From the NCBI GenBank assembly GCA_946480925.1, contig CAMLLU010000125.1, positions 1 through 8,065 of the forward strand: DNA of 8,065 bases, read 5' to 3'. The notes under the pieces are model-generated. The model saw only the letters and a program-made list of their open reading frames with translations. It was not told the DNA's origin and did no database searches. This DNA comes from an uncultured Rivibacter sp. GTDB taxonomy: Bacteria; Pseudomonadota; Gammaproteobacteria; Burkholderiales; Burkholderiaceae. Shown here in pieces: positions 1 to 6,026 of this stretch. The position numbers and the translations under genes were made by a program. Position 1 is the first letter of the stretch, and each line of letters begins with the position of its first letter.

Positions 1-196
1 CGGCCACGGTTTCGTCAGGCCTTCTTTACAACTTCGTCGCCGGCACGCCAGCTCGCGCACGTGCATTCGCGAAAACTGCGAAATCTGACACAGGTCTGCG
101 GCGGCCGCAGGGCGGCAGGCAGACTATCTTGCGGGGCCGAAGCGGGCGTGCCGATCGAGCAGCCCGCCAGCGTAGCCCGGAGAAGGAAGCGACGAC

Positions 197-1678
197 ATGC
201 CGAACAAGCGAGCCGGTGCGGCCATTGCCATGGCCGCATGGCGAGGGGCCGCCATTGCACTGGTGGTGCTTGCCGCTGCCGGCGCACGGGCCGGTGAACA
301 AGCCGACCGTGCGGTGGCCGCGGTGCGCCAGCTGGTGGCCAGCGGCGAGATCAAGCCCGATGCGGTGCTCAGGGTGCGCGCCAAGCAAGGCAACCTGGTG
401 TCGCTGCTCGGGCGCGACTTCGAGCTGCAGAAGGAATGGGAAAAGCGCACCGGCGTGCTCATCGACGCCAGCGTGATGCCGCAGCTCGATTCGCTGGAGT
501 TCATTCGCAACTCCACCAACATCGACCTCACCATCGCCCGCAACCACGAGTACCCCGACCTCGTGCACGGCCAGTTCATCGAGGACCTGACGCCGCTGCT
601 GGCACGCTTCGGGTTCTCGCTGCCCGACGACTCGCAAAGCGGCTACATGCTGGTGCGACACCAGGCCTACTTCGGCGACCGCGTGGTGGCCATTCCGGCC
701 GACATGGACATCGCGCTGCTGTTCGTGCGCCGCGACCTGCTCGAAGACCCGGTGAACCGCGCGAAGTACCGCGAGAAATACGGCCGCGAGCTCGAGGTGC
801 CGCGCACCTGGGCCGAATACCAGCGCCAGGTCGAATTCTTCAGCCGGCCGGCCGATGGCTTCTGGGGCGCGGCCGAGCCGCGCGAGAAGCTCACCGGCTG
901 GATGTACTGGCTGCCGCGGTATCTCTCGGCCGCGGCGCCGAACCAGTGGCTGTTCGACGATCGCATGCGCCCGCTCATCGACTCCGAAGCCGGCGTGGCC
1001 GCCACCAGGAGCTACGTGGCTACCGTGCCCCACGCGCCGCCGCAGGCCCTCGAAGGCGGCAAGGACTACAGCTACACGCTGCCGTTCTTCATTCGCGGCC
1101 AGGCCTATGCCACCGTGCTCACCGTGGCCACTGCCAAGATCTCGGGCCGGGAAGACTCGGCCATCAAGGGCAAGTTCATCGCCGCGCCGATGCCCGGGCA
1201 GCAGGTGGGCGGGCAGCTGGTGCGGCGCACGCACTTCATGTACGGCAACAACCTCGTGGTGCCTGCGAGTGCGCCCAACAAGCAGCTGGGCTTCCTGTTC
1301 GCGATGTGGCTCACCGATCCCGACAACGCCTCGCGGTCGGTGGTGGCCAACGGCATTGCAGACCCTTACCGCTACAACAGCCTGCGCGACGAGAAGGTGC
1401 GCGCGCTGTACCAGCCGCACACGCTCAGCGTGCTGCAGCGCGAGCTGGCCTACACCGCCCCGTCGGGCATCGGCCTGCCCGGCGACAGCGAATACCTGGG
1501 AGCGCTGAGCCACAACATCTGGCTGGCAGCGCGCGGCGACCTGAGTCCCAAGCAGGCCATGGCCAAGACGGCACGCGAGTGGGAGGCCATCACCGACCGC
1601 TACGGTCGCGCCAGCCAGGCCGTGCACTGGCGCGCGTTCAAGAAGCTCTACCCGACAGTGGTGGACGCGGCCGATTGA
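197..1678 (+). CDS. Periplasmic solute-binding protein (ABC-type, family 1-like)
   Basis: The product is a 493-residue secreted binding protein resembling the sugar-type (MalE-like) extracellular solute-binding family. A basic N-terminus, a hydrophobic core (about residues 17-29) and an ARA site give a signal peptide cleaved near residue 32. Family-like segments follow in order: an NIDLTIARNHEYPDL stretch, then AIPADMDIALLFVRRDLL (from residue 165, the usual VPY..TxxLYYRKDLF position), GKFIAAPMPG (from residue 325), and a LVVPASAPNKQLGFLFAMWL stretch typical of the C-terminal lobe. The ATG at 197 is favoured by a purine-rich AGGAAG ribosome site (184-189) and by the signal peptide that begins there. 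No permease or ATPase gene follows. The next gene, 31 bases on, is a GGDEF-EAL membrane protein, so this product may act as a ligand sensor rather than in transport. The ligand cannot be read from the sequence. The fold assignment is fairly sure; the sensing role is inference. Confidence 0.88.
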   Translation: MPNKRAGAAIAMAAWRGAAIALVVLAAAGARAGEQADRAVAAVRQLVASGEIKPDAVLRVRAKQGNLVSLLGRDFELQKEWEKRTGVLIDASVMPQLDSLEFIRNSTNIDLTIARNHEYPDLVHGQFIEDLTPLLARFGFSLPDDSQSGYMLVRHQAYFGDRVVAIPADMDIALLFVRRDLLEDPVNRAKYREKYGRELEVPRTWAEYQRQVEFFSRPADGFWGAAEPREKLTGWMYWLPRYLSAAAPNQWLFDDRMRPLIDSEAGVAATRSYVATVPHAPPQALEGGKDYSYTLPFFIRGQAYATVLTVATAKISGREDSAIKGKFIAAPMPGQQVGGQLVRRTHFMYGNNLVVPASAPNKQLGFLFAMWLTDPDNASRSVVANGIADPYRYNSLRDEKVRALYQPHTLSVLQRELAYTAPSGIGLPGDSEYLGALSHNIWLAARGDLSPKQAMAKTAREWEAITDRYGRASQAVHWRAFKKLYPTVVDAAD

Positions 1679-1709
1679 GTTGCAACGAAGACGACGGCAG
1701 AAGACTCCC

Positions 1710-3950
1710 ATGACCTCGCCCCGCCGCCTCACGCTGCGCACCCGGCTCGCCCTCAGTCTTGCCGGTGTGGGGCTGCTGGTGGCCGCCTTGCTGCTGGTGG
1801 GCAACCACGTGCTGCACCAGGCGGCCAGCCAGCAGGAGGCGGTGCTCACCGCGCAGGTCAGGCCGCTGGCGCGCATCAGCCGGCTGCAGTCGCAGATCAG
1901 CCGCATCCGCGTGCTCGAGGTCGAGCTGCCGCGGCTGACCGACCTGTTCGCGGTGGCCGACCAGCTGGAGCTGCTCGACGCCGAGCAGCGCAGCTTTGAC
2001 CGTGAGCTGGGTGAATTCACCGGTGAGCTGCGCGTGCAGCGGCCGGCCGAAGCTGCCGTGCTCGACGAGCGTTGGCACCGCTACCAGGTCGAGCTCGACG
2101 TGCTGCGCCGGCATGCGCGCGTGATGGACTTGCCCGCCGTGCAGCGCCTGTCCACCTTCGAGTCCGCCGCGCGCTTCAAGGCCGTTTCGTACACGCTCCG
2201 GCAACTGGCCGAAAGCACCGAGGCGCAGGCTGCCGCGGCCTTCGGGCAGGCGAGCCAGCAGCAGGGCCGCCAGCGCCTCATGTTCATGGGCACTTCCGCT
2301 TTCGGCCTGCTGGTGCTGGGCTTGTGGATCGGGCTGCTGGCGCGTTCGGTGTCGGGCCGCGTGTCGCGCCTGCGCGATGCTGCCACGCGCGTGGCCGAAG
2401 GCCAGGGCGAGCAGCCCGTGCCGGTGTCCGGCAACGACGAGCTGGCCGACCTGGGCCTGGCCTTCAACACCATGCAGGCCAAGGTGTCCGCACGCGAGAA
2501 GGCGCTGCGCGCGGCGCACGACGAGCTCGACGCCCGCGTGGCGCAGCGCACCGAAGAGCTGCACCTGGCCAACGCGCAGCTGATGCGCGAGATCGAGGAG
2601 CGCCGCCGCGCCGAACGCCGGTTGGCCCACCAGGCCCAATACGACAGCCTCACCGACCTGCCCAACCGCATGCTGGCGATGGACCGGCTCTCGCAGGCCA
2701 TGCTGGCCGCGCAACGCGGCGGCCACCACGTGGTGCTGATCTTCCTGGACCTGGACGACTTCAAGAAGGTCAACGACACGCTGGGCCACCCGGTCGGCGA
2801 CACGCTGCTGGTGCAGGCCGCCGCGCGCCTGCGCCACGCGGTGCGTGCCGAAGACACCGTGGCGCGCCACGGTGGCGACGAATTCCTCGTGATCCTCGGC
2901 GGGCTCAAGCAACCAGAAGACGCCGAGGCCATCGCCGAAAAGATCCTGCACGCCTTCGAGCCCTCGTTTTCGGTGGGTGACAACGACGTCGTGGTGACGC
3001 CCAGCCTGGGCCTCGCGGTCTACCCCGAAGACGGGCAAGACCCCAGCCTGCTGCTGCGCAACGCCGACCTCGCGATGTACGACGCCAAGGAAGCGGGCCG
3101 CAACACCTACCGCTACTTCAACCAGCAGGTGCACGACAGCTCGGTGCAGCGGCTGGCACTCGAACACAGCCTGCGCAACGCCTGCTCGCGCGAAGAGTTC
3201 GAACTCGTCTACCAGCCGCTGGTCAGCGCGGCCGGCGGCCACGTGGTGGGCGCCGAGGCGCTGCTGCGCTGGCGCAGCCCCGAGCACGGCTACGTCTTGC
3301 CGGACCACTTCATTTCGGTGGCCGAACACACAGGCCTCATCGTCGATATCGGCGAGTGGGTGCTGCGCACCGCCTGCAAGCAACTGCGCGCCTGGCAGGA
3401 CGCCGGCTGGGGCGGCCTGCGCATGGCGGTCAACGTGTCGCCCCGGCAGTTCCGCGGCGACCGGCTGCTGGCCTCGGTGGGCGAATGCCTGGCCATGCAC
3501 CGGTTCCCCAGCGGCGGGCTGCAGGTCGAGGTGACCGAGGGCTTGCTGATCCGCAACCAGCCCGAAGTGCACGACACGCTGGTGTCGCTCAGCCAGCTGG
3601 GCGTGCGCCTGGCGATGGACGACTTCGGCACCGGCTACTCGTCGCTGTCGTACCTGAAGCGCTTCCCGTTCGACGCCATCAAGATCGACCGCAGCTTCGT
3701 GCGCGACGTGGCGTCCGACCCCGACGACCGCGCCCTCGTCATCGCCGCCATCCGCATGGGCAAGGGCCTGGGGCTGTCGGTGGTGGCCGAAGGCGTGGAA
3801 ACCGAGCAGCAGCGTGCCTTCCTGGCCGAACAGGGGTGCGACGTGCTGCAGGGCTATCTGTTCGGAGCGCCCCTGGTGGCGCAGGCGTTCGAGGAACGGT
3901 GGCTGCGCAAGGCCAGGGCCTTGCCGCTCAGTGCACGTACAACGGCCTGA
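1710..3950 (+). CDS. Membrane-bound GGDEF-EAL c-di-GMP enzyme with HAMP domain
   Basis: This 746-residue inner-membrane protein probably makes and/or breaks down cyclic di-GMP. Its parts in order are: membrane segment 1 (about 13-31), a mostly helical periplasmic region (about 33-188), membrane segment 2 (about 190-211), HAMP (about 212-262), a charged coiled coil (about 263-308), GGDEF (from about 311) and EAL (about 490-735). The cyclase signature GGDEF is intact at 388-392, with an RAED inhibitory I-site at 379-382 in standard spacing. The phosphodiesterase residues also look complete: EAL (516-518), N575, E607, DDFGTGYSSL (637-646), K658, E694 and Q714. Either activity is therefore possible, and the net direction is unknown. 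The ATG at 1710 is chosen over a TTG at 1680, although the ribosome site before it is weak. It probably shares a transcript with the binding-protein gene 31 bases upstream. Its last 23 bases overlap a gene remnant on the other strand. Confidence 0.95.
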   Translation: MTSPRRLTLRTRLALSLAGVGLLVAALLLVGNHVLHQAASQQEAVLTAQVRPLARISRLQSQISRIRVLEVELPRLTDLFAVADQLELLDAEQRSFDRELGEFTGELRVQRPAEAAVLDERWHRYQVELDVLRRHARVMDLPAVQRLSTFESAARFKAVSYTLRQLAESTEAQAAAAFGQASQQQGRQRLMFMGTSAFGLLVLGLWIGLLARSVSGRVSRLRDAATRVAEGQGEQPVPVSGNDELADLGLAFNTMQAKVSAREKALRAAHDELDARVAQRTEELHLANAQLMREIEERRRAERRLAHQAQYDSLTDLPNRMLAMDRLSQAMLAAQRGGHHVVLIFLDLDDFKKVNDTLGHPVGDTLLVQAAARLRHAVRAEDTVARHGGDEFLVILGGLKQPEDAEAIAEKILHAFEPSFSVGDNDVVVTPSLGLAVYPEDGQDPSLLLRNADLAMYDAKEAGRNTYRYFNQQVHDSSVQRLALEHSLRNACSREEFELVYQPLVSAAGGHVVGAEALLRWRSPEHGYVLPDHFISVAEHTGLIVDIGEWVLRTACKQLRAWQDAGWGGLRMAVNVSPRQFRGDRLLASVGECLAMHRFPSGGLQVEVTEGLLIRNQPEVHDTLVSLSQLGVRLAMDDFGTGYSSLSYLKRFPFDAIKIDRSFVRDVASDPDDRALVIAAIRMGKGLGLSVVAEGVETEQQRAFLAEQGCDVLQGYLFGAPLVAQAFEERWLRKARALPLSARTTA

Positions 3951-4054
3951 GCGGCTCGAAGAAGATCGCTTCCAGCGCGAAGTCGATCTGCTTCACGTAG
4001 CTCATGCTGGCCATGGCGTCGAGCTTCTGCCGGCGCTCGAGCAGCTCTTCGTCT
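3928..4054 (-). pseudogene. 3' remnant of a third copy of the CxGCH secreted-protein family
   Basis: Read on the minus strand, this stretch encodes about 41 codons ending in a TGA at 3930-3928. It aligns without gaps to the C-termini of the two intact paralogues: ELLERRQKLDAMASMSYVKQ against DLLDRQAKLEATASMSCLKR, then an IFFEPL stretch and a final His before the stop in all three. The cysteine of the MSCLK motif is tyrosine here. The reading frame differs from that of the neighbouring intact copy, whose stop lies at 4057-4055, so this is not read-through sequence. There is no start codon, signal peptide or remaining body. Nucleotide identity to the intact copy is only about three quarters by eye, so the remnant is old rather than a recent tail duplication. 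The most likely origin is a deletion that removed most of a third tandem copy together with its upstream region. Confidence 0.85.
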
Positions 4055-5827
4055 TCAATGCGCGAACGCTGGCTTCATCGGCTCGAAGAAGATCTCCTCG
4101 AGCGGGAAGTCGATCCTTTTCAGGCAGCTCATGCTCGCCGTGGCTTCCAGCTTGGCCTGCCGGTCGAGCAGGTCGTGGAAGGTGCGCTGCACGCCGTCGA
4201 TGCCTTTGGGCATGTTCTGGCCCGTCAGGAAGTCCGACAGCTTGGACTCGGTGCCCAGTGCGCGTGGCTTGATGTGCAGGAAGCGCGTGCCGGTGCTCGC
4301 GGTGTGGCAGCCGTTGCAGCTGGCCAGCGAGAACTGGTGCTGAGCCTCGGGGTTCGCAATGCCGGAGGCCCACCACGCAAAGCCTGCGCCCAGGTCGACG
4401 TGCCCCCCACGGAATGGGCTGCCCGGGGGGTACTGCAGCGGCACCTCGTGCGTGCCGTTGAGGATCGCGGCCTCGTTGTCGTTGATGAAATCGCGGAGGG
4501 TGGCGCTGCCCAGCAGCGATCGGTCGGGTGTCTGGGTATTGGTGCCGTGTTGCAGCCAGCCGGCGGCGGCCCCCGTGGTCTGCAACTTCGATTCGCGCAG
4601 CTGCCAGAAGATGTCCACCGGCATGTCGGCCAGCGCGAACTCGTTGGTGCGCACCTGGTTGATCGCGCTGCGATTGGGCCATTGGGCCAGGTTCGCATTG
4701 CGCAGCGTGAACTGGTCGGTGATGGCCTGCAGCGCCGCGTTGTAGGCCGGTGAGCCCAGCACCAGCGTGCCGAGGGTGCGCCATTGCTGCGCCCAGTTGC
4801 GCACTTCGAAGCAGCTGTTCTTGCGAATGCCGTACTCGAAGATCACGGTGAAGTCCATGGCCTGCGGCGTGATGGGGCTGGTGACGATGCCGCCGCAGTT
4901 GAGCGCGCCGAACACGAGGCGCGCCTCGCCAGCGTCGCCCGAGCCGTAGAGCGTGTTGCCGCGCAGGTCCTGCCGGTTCACGATGGCCAGCAGGCGGAAG
5001 GGCGCGCGAGCCAGGTCGAGCTTGCCGTCGGGCAGCCGGGGCCAGCTGTCGAGCAGGCGTTGCGCGCCCAAGGCGCGCTTCGGCACGTTGAAGCCGTTGA
5101 TCGACAGGTTGCTCTTCCACTGGTTGAGCCAGGCCTCGGCCAGGTCGGACGGGTGGATGCCGGTGACCGGCTGGTTGGCGATCTCGGTCATGAGCTTGCC
5201 GAAGGTCCACACGCCCATCTGCGTGCCGTTGCCGCTGCAGGCGTCGTAGGTGCGCAGCTGGTCTTCGACGACCAGCGTGCTGGTGATCATGAGCTCGCGT
5301 GCCGGGTCCACCACGAAAGGTACGCCGGCCATCTTGTCGATCACGCTCGCCGTGCCGGCCGCCAGCGTGGTCATGCGCAAAGGCGCGGGCGCTTCGTAGC
5401 GGCGCAGCTCCCGCGCGTTGAACATCGGCAGCGTGCGGTACTTCGAGGCCAGCTCGAGGCGGCGTTGCTGCATGCGGCTGAACTGCTCGCTGTTCACCTG
5501 CACGACGGCGGCGTAGAGGCCGTCGCCGGCGCGCGTGTCGGGCGCAATGCCATCGTCGCGCAGCTGCGTGGGGCCGGGGCCTCCTTGAATGACCACCGGC
5601 GTCTTGCTGCGCTTGTCGACGAACTGCATGCGCACGATGGCGTTGCCGGCCAACGTGGGCCTCGGCAGCAGCTCGATGCTCGCGGAGGCCACCTGCGGCG
5701 GGGCCTTGGCGAGGGCCGGGTCGAACTTCAGCTCGGCGGCTGCGGGTGGTGTGACGGTGAGCAGCGCGACGGCGGCGCAGGCGAAGGGCAAGGTGTCGGC
5801 AAGGCGCCGGCAGGACGGACGGTACAT
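4055..5827 (-). CDS. Secreted CxGCH-motif protein, paralogue 1 (function unknown)
   Basis: This 590-residue exported protein belongs to a family I do not recognise as characterised. A signal peptide with a VALLTVTPPAAA end is probably cleaved after residue 31. Residues about 45-115 look like a small beta-sandwich (choice-of-anchor X-like) region ending in DDG...D...GDGLY (91-105), which may bind metal. The central part holds TFGKLM, LLAIVNRQDLR, a VIFEYGI stretch and INQVRTNEF motifs. A haem-type CNGCH lies at 504-508, with a conserved NMP (Met539) that could be the second haem ligand. Other conserved cysteines are C197, C311, C339 and C568. The ATG at 5827 is supported by a strong AGGGAGG ribosome site eight bases upstream and by the signal peptide. 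It lies 199 bases downstream of its 597-residue paralogue and probably has its own promoter. Myxobacterial hypothetical proteins with a similar C-terminal motif come to mind from memory only. Covalent haem is plausible but unproven. Confidence 0.9.
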   Translation of the reverse strand: MYRPSCRRLADTLPFACAAVALLTVTPPAAAELKFDPALAKAPPQVASASIELLPRPTLAGNAIVRMQFVDKRSKTPVVIQGGPGPTQLRDDGIAPDTRAGDGLYAAVVQVNSEQFSRMQQRRLELASKYRTLPMFNARELRRYEAPAPLRMTTLAAGTASVIDKMAGVPFVVDPARELMITSTLVVEDQLRTYDACSGNGTQMGVWTFGKLMTEIANQPVTGIHPSDLAEAWLNQWKSNLSINGFNVPKRALGAQRLLDSWPRLPDGKLDLARAPFRLLAIVNRQDLRGNTLYGSGDAGEARLVFGALNCGGIVTSPITPQAMDFTVIFEYGIRKNSCFEVRNWAQQWRTLGTLVLGSPAYNAALQAITDQFTLRNANLAQWPNRSAINQVRTNEFALADMPVDIFWQLRESKLQTTGAAAGWLQHGTNTQTPDRSLLGSATLRDFINDNEAAILNGTHEVPLQYPPGSPFRGGHVDLGAGFAWWASGIANPEAQHQFSLASCNGCHTASTGTRFLHIKPRALGTESKLSDFLTGQNMPKGIDGVQRTFHDLLDRQAKLEATASMSCLKRIDFPLEEIFFEPMKPAFAH

Positions 5828-5852
5828 GGCAAGGGCCTCCCTGGTGGATCGG

Positions 5853-5874
5853 GTACCAGCAGCAGCTGGGGTAC
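5853..5874 (-). other. Possible leader hairpin before paralogue 1
   Basis: GTACCAGC and GCTGGGGTAC pair around a short loop with a two-base bulge. The element lies between the predicted -10 region and the ribosome site, so it would fall in the mRNA leader. Paralogue 2 has a smaller hairpin at a similar place (GTGC-ACGC-GCAC, 7843-7854). The sequences are not conserved, so any role is uncertain. Confidence 0.25.
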
Positions 5875-5886
5875 TCGTGACCCAGG

Positions 5887-5952
5887 CCAGTCTAGGCAGC
5901 CGTTCCTTGTTTTGCCTCCAGGAAGTTAGGGGTCACCGCGCAGTTGAGGGGG
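5887..5952 (-). promoter_or_regulatory. Putative activator-type promoter of paralogue 1
   Basis: Three blocks match the region upstream of paralogue 2 at identical spacing: CCAGTCTAGGCAGCCG (5887-5902), TTTGCCTCCA (5911-5920) and TAGGGG (5927-5932), given as plus-strand sequence. A fourth, weaker GAGGGGG box (5946-5952) lies 19 bases beyond the third. On the coding strand TAGACT (5894-5889) is a fair -10 hexamer, and the position 17 bases upstream has a poor -35. The boxes would then fall near -50 and -70, as expected for a promoter that needs an activator. The first block starts 60 bases from the start codon. The regulator is unknown. Confidence 0.6.
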
Positions 5953-6026
5953 AGAGGCTTGCGCTGAAGGCCCGCAGCTGCGAGGCGCAGGCGCACGCGC
6001 ACGCTGGCGCACGCCCGGCAGCGGCC

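Noticed and set aside
1..196. Promoter for the binding-protein gene
   Set aside because: TTTACA (25-30) and CTGACA (87-92) resemble -35 hexamers, but neither has a -10 at proper distance. The stretch shows no other gene or site I can support.
1680..1709. TTG start ten codons upstream for the GGDEF-EAL gene
   Set aside because: It needs a rarer start codon with no ribosome site and adds only a basic run; the ATG at 1710 is simpler. Some doubt remains because the ATG's own ribosome site is weak.
26..2020. Long minus-strand open frame opposite the binding-protein gene
   Set aside because: It is a by-product of high GC content: low-complexity Arg/Ala/His-rich translation, no domain, and the plus strand holds two clear genes here.
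1638..3572. Long minus-strand open frame opposite the GGDEF-EAL gene
   Set aside because: The plus-strand frame has unmistakable HAMP, GGDEF and EAL motifs; the antisense frame is rich in His, Gln and Gly and has no recognisable domain.
4002..5210. Minus-strand frame overlapping paralogue 1 in another phase
   Set aside because: Arg/Ala/Pro-rich out-of-frame translation. Its tail runs through the remnant in the wrong frame.
4784..5929. Plus-strand open frame opposite paralogue 1
   Set aside because: A similar frame appears opposite paralogue 2 (6519-7352) only because the sense genes are related; both lack motifs, while the sense strands carry signal peptides and conserved cysteines.
5902..5932. 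Sigma-54-type promoter before the paralogues
   Set aside because: The TGGAGGCAAA block lacks the GG-N10-GC pattern of the TGGCAC-N5-TTGC consensus at proper spacing.
6002..6023. Imperfect hairpin (CGCTG...CAGCG) just after the paralogue 2 stop, as a terminator
   Set aside because: There is no T-run, the stem is short and imperfect, and similar pairings are common in GC-rich GCGCAC repeats such as those here.
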